NCBI RefSeq assembly: GCF_002884495.1
Contig: NZ_KZ614145.1
Location: 992,001 to 1,056,000, forward strand
Source of the DNA: Rummeliibacillus pycnus
Lineage (GTDB): Bacteria; Bacillota; Bacilli; Bacillales_A; Planococcaceae
DNA: 64,000 bases
Direction: 5' to 3'
Shown here: piece by piece, positions 16,307 through 23,976 of the stretch
How positions within the stretch are numbered: position 1 is the first letter of the stretch
Layout: the number at the start of each line of letters is the position of its first letter
Program-made: the position numbers and the translations under genes
Notes under the pieces: generated by a model
Database searches by the model: none
What the model was told of the DNA's origin: nothing
The model's input: only the letters and a program-made list of their open reading frames with translations

Positions 16307-16678
16307 TTCTATTTTAATTACCTGATAACCAGAGATGAATGCAATTCCATATCCAATAAAAACGAAAAATACGAATAAATTTAACGGGTTAAAGCTAAAT
16401 CTAATGACGAAAAGTAGTAGAATGATAATCCCTATGGTTAGATAGAGCAACTTAGTTGTTATCCTAAATCTAATATTAATAGTAGATTCAATCACTTTTT
16501 TAAATAATTTTGCTAGTGAAAAATAAAAACCAATAAAAAATAGTCCGACAAATGGAAATAGAACTGATTGGTACGTATTATTGAACGTTACATTTTGTAT
16601 ATCATATAAAAACTTTATGATTAAGAATAAGCCTGTTAGATAAAAAATAATACATGATCCATAAATTATAGATTTCAT
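16301..16678 (-). CDS. Four-helix membrane protein of unknown function
   Basis: About 125 residues with four hydrophobic segments (IIYGSCIIFYLTGLFLII, YQSVLFPFVGLFFIGFYF, LYLTIGIIILLLFVI, LFVFFVFIGYGIAFISGY). The ATG at 16678 follows GAGGAG; an upstream TTG overlaps that site. I do not recognise the family. The stop codon lies inside the converging terminator arm. No operon partner. Confidence 0.6.
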   Translation of the reverse strand: MKSIIYGSCIIFYLTGLFLIIKFLYDIQNVTFNNTYQSVLFPFVGLFFIGFYFSLAKLFKKVIESTINIRFRITTKLLYLTIGIIILLLFVIRFSFNPLNLFVFFVFIGYGIAFISGYQVIKIEK

Positions 16679-16885
16679 ATATCTCCTCAATTCTTAAAAT
16701 TAATCAATTCAAAGATATATAGATAGTCATTGAAATATTAGTTGCTTGTACCTTTTTATTGATCTTTAGAGATTAATTTCACCATAAAAATCCTATTTTT
16801 ACACTTAATTAATTATTGTGAAACTTTCTTATATAAGCGAACGCTTTTGGACTATATTTAGTTTACATAATAATATTATTATAAA

Positions 16886-17836
16886 TTATATATTGAATGG
16901 ATTATTTTCGATTACTCGTTGAATTTCTTTATTTTCCACATGCGTATAAATTTGAGTTGTAGATACATTCGAATGTCCAAGTATTTGTTGAAGACTTCGG
17001 ATATCTGCACCACTTTTGTACATCATTGTTGCTGATGTATGTCTTAGTTTGTGCGGAGACAGTTTCTTCTTATCTAAACCAGATAAATGATTAATTTGCT
17101 TGACAATTTTAGCCACTCGTTGTCTGGTTAGTCGCGTACCTTTTTGCGAAAGAAACAGTGCTTGATTTTCGGAAGCATTTTTAACATATGGCCTTTCGTT
17201 TTCTAAATATGCTTTCAATGCAGCAATACAAGCATCATTAAGATAAACAGTTCTTTCTTTATCCCCTTTCCCTCTTACTGTCATAAATCGTTCTTGTATT
17301 GAATCCATATTCAAATTACATAGTTCACTTACTCGAATACCTAAATTTAAGAAAAAGGTCATCATGCAATAGTCCCGATCGTGGTGTGTTTTCGATTGGA
17401 TTCCGGTCATAAATGTCTTTGCCTCATCGAAGCTCAAATAGATTGGTTGTCTTTTACTTACTTTTGGTGTTTCGAGTTCTTCAGCTGGATTTTCTTCTAT
17501 TATATGTCGTTTCGATTTTAAGTATTTAAAAAACGATTTTAATGTGGCAACTTTTCGTGCTCTTGTATATGCAGAATTATTCCTTCTTTCTTCACAATAT
17601 TCCAAGAACATATACATATCCTCTAATGATATTTCTTTGAAAAAATCCTGCCCAATCTCATGAATATCGATTGTCTCCATCTTTTCAAAATCTAAATCAT
17701 CTTGTATTGCTTTTATAAATTTGATAAATAACGTTAAATCATAATCGTACTCATCTCTTGTACGCTTCGATTTTCCTTTGATTGCGGTTAAATAGATCAG
17801 AAAATCACGTAAAATCTTTGGTTTTTGTTGTTTCAT
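16886..17836 (-). CDS. XerC/D-like tyrosine recombinase
   Basis: 316 residues from the ATG at 17836 (GAGGTGG site). An N-terminal SAM-like core-binding domain (about 1-120) is followed by a catalytic domain with Arg in LGIRVSELCNL, Lys in GKGDKERTVYL, His-x-x-Arg in HKLRHTSATMMY, His in ILGHSNVSTTQIYTHV and the nucleophilic Tyr in the last motif. All catalytic residues are present. Length and architecture fit chromosomal Xer-type enzymes, but no att site, prophage or integron-like array is adjacent, so its substrate is unknown. A terminator hairpin lies only about 25 bases upstream of its ribosome binding site. Confidence 0.85.
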   Translation of the reverse strand: MKQQKPKILRDFLIYLTAIKGKSKRTRDEYDYDLTLFIKFIKAIQDDLDFEKMETIDIHEIGQDFFKEISLEDMYMFLEYCEERRNNSAYTRARKVATLKSFFKYLKSKRHIIEENPAEELETPKVSKRQPIYLSFDEAKTFMTGIQSKTHHDRDYCMMTFFLNLGIRVSELCNLNMDSIQERFMTVRGKGDKERTVYLNDACIAALKAYLENERPYVKNASENQALFLSQKGTRLTRQRVAKIVKQINHLSGLDKKKLSPHKLRHTSATMMYKSGADIRSLQQILGHSNVSTTQIYTHVENKEIQRVIENNPFNI

Positions 17837-17871
17837 ATGTATAACCACCTCTATTACGTATATTTTAGCAC

Positions 17872-17910
17872 AAAAAAGGTTCCCAAATATACATTTGGGA
17901 ACCTTTTTTA
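17872..17910. terminator. Intrinsic terminator upstream of the recombinase gene
   Basis: AAAAAAGGTTCCCAAAT / ATTTGGGAACCTTTTTT, 17-bp stem with T-runs on both strands. Because it directly precedes the recombinase ribosome binding site, the recombinase promoter must overlap it or transcripts must read through it. Confidence 0.75.
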
Positions 17911-17930
17911 AAATCAATATCATTCATAAG

Positions 17931-17970
17931 AAAAAGGATTGAATTCTAATAAAAAAATTCAATCCTTTTG
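17931..17970. terminator. Intrinsic terminator downstream of the MerR-family gene
   Basis: AAAAGGATTGAATT / AATTCAATCCTTTT stem with flanking A/T runs. It is the second of two adjacent hairpins; the remaining 17971-18120 sequence is AT-rich with nothing recognised. Confidence 0.7.
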
Positions 17971-18120
17971 TTTATCTATCCATTTCAAAATTGATATTTA
18001 TTAACCAAGTATGCGTAACCACTTTAAAAATATCGTTATTTAGCGAATTCTAAAAATAACAGAAATTATAAGATGATAAGTAGAAATATTCAGCTTTAAA
18101 TAGTATTTTTTGACTGCAAT

Positions 18121-18951
18121 TCAATCTTCTTTAGTTTCAACTTGAATCATGATTTTCGTTACATAATTCTCTTCCCCGTTTACGGAAATTTCATCAAATA
18201 TAAATTCTTCATACGAAAAGTCTTTCATGACTAAGTGATGTTCTTTCATGAAATCAAAAATTCTTATGTAGGATGTTGCGATGTTTGCATCATCCCCTTT
18301 ATGAAATCCAATCACATAGGTTCCCGCAGGCTGAACAATTGTCGATGGACTAAAGTAATCTTCAGGCATCATTGTATAAAGGTAACTATAATTATCAAAT
18401 TGATTTTTTTTCATTTCTTCTTTAGAAAGAATGGCACCGATTGGATGACCCGTATACAACTCATTTCTATTACAAAGATCGATGAAATCTGAAACAGCAT
18501 TCAAATATTCTTTATCAGTTGCATTTAAAATATTATTACTAATTAACAAAACACTTTCTTTAACGTTTTCTATTCTTATTCCTTCTATTTCGACATTCAA
18601 TGCATTCTGTATATTTTCCATTTTTGTTTTGACAATTTTCTTTGTATGATTTAGTTTTTGAATTTTATTGTCAATTTGTGTTAATTGATTTTGTAATAAT
18701 TGAACAGCTTGTTCAGGTGTTTTATTACTTAAAAAATTCCTTATATCTTTTAAAGGCATATTTAAATCCTTTAATAATTCAATTACGATAAAAACTTCGT
18801 ATTGCTGATAAGAATAATATCGATAACCATTCTCCTTTTTTACTTCAGGTCGAAGCAAGCCGATTTCATCATAATGAAATAGTGTTTGTTTTTTAACATG
18901 ACATATTTTAGCGAATTCACCAGTAGTGAAGAATTTATTCATCGACTCCAT
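18121..18951 (-). CDS. MerR-family regulator with GyrI-like effector domain (BmrR/BltR type)
   Basis: 276 residues. An N-terminal MerR helix-turn-helix (FFTTGEFAKICHVKKQTLFHYDEIGLL, shortened: TGEFAKICHVKKQTLFHYDE) and wing GYRYYSYQQYE occupy about residues 5-75. A coiled-coil dimerisation helix spans about 80-120 (LLQNQLTQIDNKIQKL). A GyrI-like ligand-binding domain spans about 125-276, the arrangement of multidrug-sensing activators. It is divergent from a MATE efflux gene whose promoter has the long spacer MerR proteins act on, so it very likely activates that pump upon binding a drug-like ligand. GAGGTG lies eight bases before the ATG. Confidence 0.88.
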   Translation of the reverse strand: MESMNKFFTTGEFAKICHVKKQTLFHYDEIGLLRPEVKKENGYRYYSYQQYEVFIVIELLKDLNMPLKDIRNFLSNKTPEQAVQLLQNQLTQIDNKIQKLNHTKKIVKTKMENIQNALNVEIEGIRIENVKESVLLISNNILNATDKEYLNAVSDFIDLCNRNELYTGHPIGAILSKEEMKKNQFDNYSYLYTMMPEDYFSPSTIVQPAGTYVIGFHKGDDANIATSYIRIFDFMKEHHLVMKDFSYEEFIFDEISVNGEENYVTKIMIQVETKED

Positions 18952-18994
18952 TATTTTTTCACCTCATTATTTACAATTCATTACATGATCTTGG

Positions 18995-19025
18995 TTGACT
19001 GTATGGTAACCGTATACTATAGAAT
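18995..19025 (+). promoter_or_regulatory. MerR-type promoter/operator of the MATE gene
   Basis: TTGACT (18995-19000) and TAGAAT (19020-19025) are separated by 19 bp, the overlong spacer typical of MerR-activated promoters. The spacer holds a dyad centred on GGTAACC (GTATGGTAACCGTATAC). Confidence 0.7.
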
Positions 19026-19067
19026 TTAATTAGAACCTAAATTGTAAGTAAAAGAAAGGACGTGTTG

Positions 19068-19080
19068 CTCCGAAACGGAG
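19068..19080 (+). promoter_or_regulatory. Short hairpin over the MATE ribosome binding site
   Basis: CTCCG-AAA-CGGAG, a perfect 5-bp stem whose 3' arm is the CGGAG site for the ATG at 19087. It could lower translation initiation. Confidence 0.5.
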
Positions 19081-19086
19081 AATATG

Positions 19087-20460
19087 ATGAGCGAAACGAA
19101 TATTAAATTACAAGAAACGCCTATTCACAAGTTGTTTATTTCTTATTTATTTCCATCATTGTTTGGTATGATTTTAATGGCTGTCAATATTTTGGTGGAT
19201 GGCATTTTTGTTAGTAATGGTGTAGGTGCATTAGCCCTTGCAGGTATTAATATTGCAGTTCCTATTTTCTCTATTTTACTTTCCATCTCTTTATGGATTG
19301 GAATAGGCGGTGCGACTTTGTATTCAATCGAAATGGGAAAAGGCAATATTGAAAAAGCAAGATCTATTTTTACGCAAAGTATTATGATGACTGTTTTAAT
19401 TGTTGGTTTTTTGGTTGTTCTTTGTCTTTGGAAGCAAGAACAAATAGCGTATTTATTTGGCGCAAGTTCAAAAGTATTGCCATATGTTGCAGATTATTTA
19501 CATGTAATCCTACTTTTTGGTCTTGTTTATGTATTAGAAAATATCTTAAGTATTTTTGTGCGGAATGATGGTAATCCAAAACTAGCTATGATTGGATTGA
19601 TCACTACTTCAATACTGAATATTATCTTGAATTATGTATTCATTTTTAAGATGAACATGGGCGTAAAAGGAGCTGCATATGCAACTGCTTTATCTACTAT
19701 CGTAGGATTGCTGGTACTACTTGTTCATTTTATCAATAAGAATAGTAATTTGAAATTTACACATTTACATTTTAACATAACCACTTGCTCGGAAATACTT
19801 AAAATAGGTTCTCCAAGTTTTATAACTGAAGGTTCAGCTGCAATTGTTGTTATAGGTTATAATATTACTTTTAGCCATTTTGCCGGTGAAATAGGTGTCT
19901 CATCTTATGCTATTGTAAACTATTTACATGCAGTTTTCATAATGATCTTCATTGGTATAGGTGCCGCAATTCAACCCATTGTAAGCTTTAACTTTGGGGC
20001 TCGTTTAAAAGAGCGAATTGAACAGGTATTAAAGTTAGGGTTAAAAACCGGGATTACTTTTGGCGCGTTAATTTTAGCTGTAGGTTGGGGTTTTGGAAAG
20101 CAACTAATCGCTCTATTTGGTGTTACAGATCCAGATGTAATTGCCTATGCTCAAAATGGCATTTACCTATTTTTTATAGGCTATTTATTTTTGAGTTTTA
20201 ATTTAATCCATGCAGAATACTATCAAGCCATTAAGAAAATAAGACTTTCTATGATGATAATTGTCATGAGAAGTTTAGTGATTTTTTTACCACTACTTTA
20301 TATTTTACCTTCAATGTTTAATAGTAAATCTATTTGGTTGGCATTCCCGATTGCAGAAGGATTAACTGCCTTAGGAATTATCATTTTCAAATGGTCAACA
20401 AATGTCTCAGTCTCCACAAATTCAGCATCAATAGAAGAAAAACAATCTGTCATACATTAA
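19087..20460 (+). CDS. MATE-family multidrug efflux transporter
   Basis: 457 residues with 12 predicted membrane segments in two homologous halves, typical of MatE proteins (MepA/DinF-like branch): PLFKLFISYLFPSL-type start, ISLWIGIGGATLYSIEMGKG, then a second-half IGIGAAIQPIVSFNFGAR. Such pumps export cationic drugs or metabolites using sodium or proton gradients. Divergent MerR/GyrI regulator and a 19-bp-spacer promoter argue for inducible multidrug export. Two ATGs are adjacent (19084, 19087); the second has the better spacing from CGGAG. Confidence 0.88.
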   Translation: MSETNIKLQETPIHKLFISYLFPSLFGMILMAVNILVDGIFVSNGVGALALAGINIAVPIFSILLSISLWIGIGGATLYSIEMGKGNIEKARSIFTQSIMMTVLIVGFLVVLCLWKQEQIAYLFGASSKVLPYVADYLHVILLFGLVYVLENILSIFVRNDGNPKLAMIGLITTSILNIILNYVFIFKMNMGVKGAAYATALSTIVGLLVLLVHFINKNSNLKFTHLHFNITTCSEILKIGSPSFITEGSAAIVVIGYNITFSHFAGEIGVSSYAIVNYLHAVFIMIFIGIGAAIQPIVSFNFGARLKERIEQVLKLGLKTGITFGALILAVGWGFGKQLIALFGVTDPDVIAYAQNGIYLFFIGYLFLSFNLIHAEYYQAIKKIRLSMMIIVMRSLVIFLPLLYILPSMFNSKSIWLAFPIAEGLTALGIIIFKWSTNVSVSTNSASIEEKQSVIH

Positions 20461-20572
20461 CTATTTACTCGTTAAAACATTAAATTGCTTTTTTGATTTA
20501 TTTGTAATACAATTTACTTATAAATCTCATATCATGCAATAAAAAGCAAGTATCTTTTTCTAATTTCATAAA

Positions 20573-20608
20573 AAATCCACTATTCATTTTATAATGGAAG
20601 TGGATTCT
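20573..20608 (+). terminator. Intrinsic terminator after the MATE gene
   Basis: AATCCACT ... AGTGGATT stem with an extended imperfect loop and following T-rich sequence. Confidence 0.6.
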
Positions 20609-20712
20609 TTACTTTAAGAAGAAAAAATTATACATAAAATAGAAAAATAATTATTTTTTCTAAAAAAACGTTGCTATTTTTGTCAAATTTGAATATTATT
20701 ATTTCAAGGGTT

Positions 20713-20728
20713 TTGGAAGCACTTCCAA
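20713..20728 (+). promoter_or_regulatory. Palindrome upstream of the DUF485/ActP operon (possible operator)
   Basis: TTGGAAG-CA-CTTCCAA, 7-bp arms with a 2-bp centre, 30 bp before the start codon. It resembles but does not match the catabolite-responsive element consensus (at least three mismatches), so a CcpA site is only a possibility. The rest of 20461-20757 is AT-rich with no further feature seen. Confidence 0.4.
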
Positions 20729-20757
20729 GACCGAAAAAAGAAAAAGGGGGATTTGGT

Positions 20758-21162
20758 ATGAGTCAAGATCTATCGAGTGCATTAGAGAAAGATCATGCAT
20801 TGGGACAAGAACATGCTAAAAAGAATTCTGCTAAGAGGGCAAAACAAGATTTTACAGCAGAAGAATATGTAATAATTTCAGAAAGTTCTGAATATAAAGC
20901 GCTTGTGAAAAAGAAAAGTGGATTTATAGTACCTATTTCAATTTTATTTTTAGCCCTATATATTTTACTTCCAATTTTAACTTCATTTACATCTGCTTTA
21001 GATGGTAAAGCAATTGGAGATATTACATGGGTATGGCTTTATTCTTTAGGTCTATTCATCATGACATGGGTTTTATGTATGACTTATGTTAAAAAGGCAA
21101 ATTCATTTGATGAAGATGCATCTAAAATCATTGAAAAGGCTAAGGATGGTGGATATAAATGA
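20758..21162 (+). CDS. DUF485-family small membrane protein, symporter partner
   Basis: 134 residues from the ATG at 20758, which follows AAAAGGGGG; an earlier frame start adds only leader sequence. Residues 1-45 are charged, then VLVKKKSGFIVPISILF-type entry and two membrane helices (about 62-85 and 100-120), the DUF485 layout. These proteins are encoded immediately before acetate/solute symporters; here the stop overlaps the next start by 4 bp. Probable accessory subunit of ActP. Confidence 0.8.
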   Translation: MSQDLSSALEKDHALGQEHAKKNSAKRAKQDFTAEEYVIISESSEYKALVKKKSGFIVPISILFLALYILLPILTSFTSALDGKAIGDITWVWLYSLGLFIMTWVLCMTYVKKANSFDEDASKIIEKAKDGGYK

Positions 21163-22691
21163 GTACAATTGGAATTATTTTTTTCGTATCGATCGTAGGT
21201 TTAACTTTAGTTGTAACTTACATTGCCTCAAAACGTACTAATTCTGCAAGTGAGTTCTATACTGCAGGTGGCGGACTTACTGGATGGCAAAACGGTATTG
21301 CAATTGCAGGTGATTACCTATCTGCAGCATCATTTTTAGGTATTGCAGGTGCTATTGCATTATTTGGATTTGACGGTTTCTTCTATAGTATTGGTTATTT
21401 AGTTGCTTACTTAGTAGTTTTATATATTGTGGCTGAACCATTACGTAATCTAGGTCGTTACACGCTAGCAGATATGATTACTTCTCGTTTTGATCAAAAG
21501 AAAGTACGTGGTACTGCAGCAGTTAGTACAATTGTTATTGTATTATTTTATATGATTGCACAATTAGTTGGTGCAGGCGCACTTATTCAATTATTATTAG
21601 GTATTCCTTATTGGGTAGCTGTTTTAATCGTTGGGATCATGATGACTATTTACGTTCTTTGGGGTGGTATGGCTGCAACAAGTTGGGTTCAAATTATTAA
21701 AGCGGTCTTATTGATGATTGGTACTGTTATTATTTCATTCCTTGTATTATTAAAATTCAATTTCAACATTCTTGAAATGTTCTCGTCTGTTAAAACTGCA
21801 ACCCCTCATGGTGAAGCTTATTTGAATGCAGGCGTCAAGTATACAAATGGTTTAGATACTTTATCAATGATGATTGCATTAGTATTAGGTACTGCTGGTC
21901 TTCCTCACATCTTAATGCGTTTCTTCACTGTTAAAGATGCTAAAACTGCTCGTAGCTCAGTAGTTACGGCTACATGGATTGTAGGTATCTTCTATATCTT
22001 AACAATTTTCTTAGGATTTGGTGCAGCAAAATTTGTTGGTGCTGAAAAAATTGTTGCAGCAAACGCTGCTGGTAACATGGCTGCACCTCTACTTGCTGAT
22101 GCTTTAGGCGGAGATTTATTAATGTCATTCGTTTGTGCGGTTGCGTTTGCAACAATTCTTGCGGTAGTAGCAGGTCTTGTATTATCAGGAGCTTCAGCAT
22201 TTGCACATGATATCTATGGACAAATTATTAAAAAAGGTAATATCACTGAAAAACAACAAATGAAAGCAGCCCGCTTTGCATCACTTGGTGTAGCAGTATT
22301 CTCTATCATCTTAGCACTAGGAGCTCAAACTTTAAACGTAGCATTCTTAGTTTCTCTAGCATTCTGTATTGCTGCAAGTGCAAACTTACCAGTAATTATT
22401 TACACAATTTACTATAAAAAATTCAATACGACTGGTGCAGTAGCTGCAATGGTAACTGGTTTAGTCACTGCTTTAATACTTGTAATTGTAAGTCCAAACA
22501 TTTGGAATCCAGAAGGAACAGCTATTCTAACAGGTAAAGCATTATTCCCACTTACTAATCCGGCGATTGTTTCAGTACCACTTGGGTTCTTAGCTGGTTG
22601 GATTGGTTCATTAGTAGGTCAAAAAGCTGATGCGAAAAAATATGCTGAAGTTGAAGTTAAAGCAAATACAGGTTTAAAACCTAACTTATAA
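21159..22691 (+). CDS. Cation/acetate symporter (ActP-like, SSF family)
   Basis: 510 residues, about 13 membrane segments, sodium:solute symporter family. N-terminal EFYTAGGGLTGWQNGIAIAG and DYLSAASFLGIAG segments are typical of ActP/monocarboxylate symporters; the DUF485 partner upstream is characteristic of that subgroup. It would import acetate or another short carboxylate. The exact substrate is inferred from family. The codon usage is unusually regular and the gene looks highly expressed (few rare codons), unlike the accessory genes at 56-62 kb. Confidence 0.8.
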   Translation: MSTIGIIFFVSIVGLTLVVTYIASKRTNSASEFYTAGGGLTGWQNGIAIAGDYLSAASFLGIAGAIALFGFDGFFYSIGYLVAYLVVLYIVAEPLRNLGRYTLADMITSRFDQKKVRGTAAVSTIVIVLFYMIAQLVGAGALIQLLLGIPYWVAVLIVGIMMTIYVLWGGMAATSWVQIIKAVLLMIGTVIISFLVLLKFNFNILEMFSSVKTATPHGEAYLNAGVKYTNGLDTLSMMIALVLGTAGLPHILMRFFTVKDAKTARSSVVTATWIVGIFYILTIFLGFGAAKFVGAEKIVAANAAGNMAAPLLADALGGDLLMSFVCAVAFATILAVVAGLVLSGASAFAHDIYGQIIKKGNITEKQQMKAARFASLGVAVFSIILALGAQTLNVAFLVSLAFCIAASANLPVIIYTIYYKKFNTTGAVAAMVTGLVTALILVIVSPNIWNPEGTAILTGKALFPLTNPAIVSVPLGFLAGWIGSLVGQKADAKKYAEVEVKANTGLKPNL

Positions 22692-22712
22692 AATAGCTTT
22701 TTATAAATTATT

Positions 22713-22758
22713 AAAGCAGTTGGCTGTGAAAGTATCTTTCCCTTCCAACTGCTTTTTA
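22713..22758 (+). terminator. Intrinsic terminator after the ActP gene
   Basis: AAAGCAGTTGG / CCAACTGCTTTTT stem with a 21-nt loop and T-run. Confidence 0.8.
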
Positions 22759-22822
22759 ATGTTCCTTTCTTTTCACGATTCTGTCATAATGATAGTGTAA
22801 GTTTGGAAAGGATCTGATTCGA

Positions 22823-23890
22823 ATAAATTTAGATTTCAAAGCTATTGTAAAAACAGCACTGATTGGTATAGTCGGTGTAATTATTTTTAAATTAATTCAT
22901 GCTCCAGTTCCATATTTACTTGGTCCAATGCTAGGCGTATTATTAGCGAATCGAATTTTTCATGTTAACTTATTTTGGCCTAAACAGCTACAAATTGCAG
23001 GACTTATTGTAATTGGATATTCACTTGGAATCACTTTTAATAAAGAAATCTTGAAAGCGATGCTTATAGATATCCCTCTTATGTTTATTGTAACGTCCAT
23101 TTTGTGTGCATTTAGCTGTATTTTTGCATTCCTTATTTCAAAATATGGGAAAATTGATTATCCAACAGCATTAACGAGTAGTGTACCTGGTGGGTTAACT
23201 CAAATCGTCATTTTTGCTCAAGATATGGAAGGAGTCAATCTTTCTACCGTTACTTTTTTTCATACTATTCGAGTAATTATGGTTGTAATATTGGTTCCGT
23301 TTATTGTTCATCTGCCTTTTTTATCTTCAAATGGTAGCCCAACAGCATCTACCATACATACGACTTTAGAAACATTAAATTGGCGTCATTTCCTAATTTA
23401 TATAGTTCTGTGTACGATTGCCGCACTTTTTGGTAAAAAAGTAAAGTTACCAGCTGCATATTTACTAGGTCCCATCATCATTACTATATTATTAAATCTA
23501 ACTTTATTACCGGCTTCTTCAATGCCTCCTGGATTACTAAATATAAGTCAATTTGTTGTTGGAATCCATATTGGTCTACTGTTGCATCCTGAGTCATTAA
23601 ATGATAAAAAGAAACAACTTGTTTTTGCCTTCTTAAGCAGTATGGTATTAATTTTAGTCTCTTTTATAATGAGTATATTGATTATGAGAAACTTAGAACA
23701 TACTTCTATTATTACCGGCTTCCTATCTCTAGCTCCAGGCGGTATGGACCAAATGGGTATTATTGGGCATGAAGTTCATGCTGATGTTGCCACAATCACA
23801 ATCTACCAGTTATTTAGAATTCTTTATATTTATCTCTTTATTCCACCTGTGTTAACAGTTGTTAATAAGAGATATCAAAAAAGAGTGTAG
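22823..23890 (+). CDS. AbrB-type membrane protein (putative ammonia monooxygenase/AbrB duplication family), probable ATA start
   Basis: About 355 residues, ten or so membrane segments in two repeats: first VPYLLGPMLGVLLANRIF, second LPAAYLLGPIIITILL, each followed by a GGMDQ/GGLTQ motif (VPGGLTQIVIF, APGGMDQMGII) typical of the membrane AbrB family. Function of the family is unclear. The first canonical ATG (22928) would delete most of the first repeat. The open frame reaches 22796, and between there and 22928 contains no ATG, GTG or TTG. AAAGGA (807-812 in 22.8 kb) is 10 bases before ATA at 22823, giving [M]NLDFKAIVKTALIG. This is the clearest non-canonical start in the window. Confidence 0.75.
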   Translation: MNLDFKAIVKTALIGIVGVIIFKLIHAPVPYLLGPMLGVLLANRIFHVNLFWPKQLQIAGLIVIGYSLGITFNKEILKAMLIDIPLMFIVTSILCAFSCIFAFLISKYGKIDYPTALTSSVPGGLTQIVIFAQDMEGVNLSTVTFFHTIRVIMVVILVPFIVHLPFLSSNGSPTASTIHTTLETLNWRHFLIYIVLCTIAALFGKKVKLPAAYLLGPIIITILLNLTLLPASSMPPGLLNISQFVVGIHIGLLLHPESLNDKKKQLVFAFLSSMVLILVSFIMSILIMRNLEHTSIITGFLSLAPGGMDQMGIIGHEVHADVATITIYQLFRILYIYLFIPPVLTVVNKRYQKRV

Positions 23891-23917
23891 AATGTTCCCG
23901 GATAATATGGTTATATA

Positions 23918-23953
23918 AAAGATGGTATGAAATGAAATTCATACCATCTTTTT
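23918..23953. terminator. Bidirectional intrinsic terminator
   Basis: AAAGATGGTATGAA / TTCATACCATCTTT stem between convergent genes (AbrB-type, plus; MocR, minus). Confidence 0.85.
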
Positions 23954-23976
23954 GTTATTTCTAATATGCAATGGAT

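Noticed and set aside
16886-17836. Integron or prophage integrase interpretation
   Set aside because: No attachment site duplication, cassette array, excisionase or phage genes nearby.
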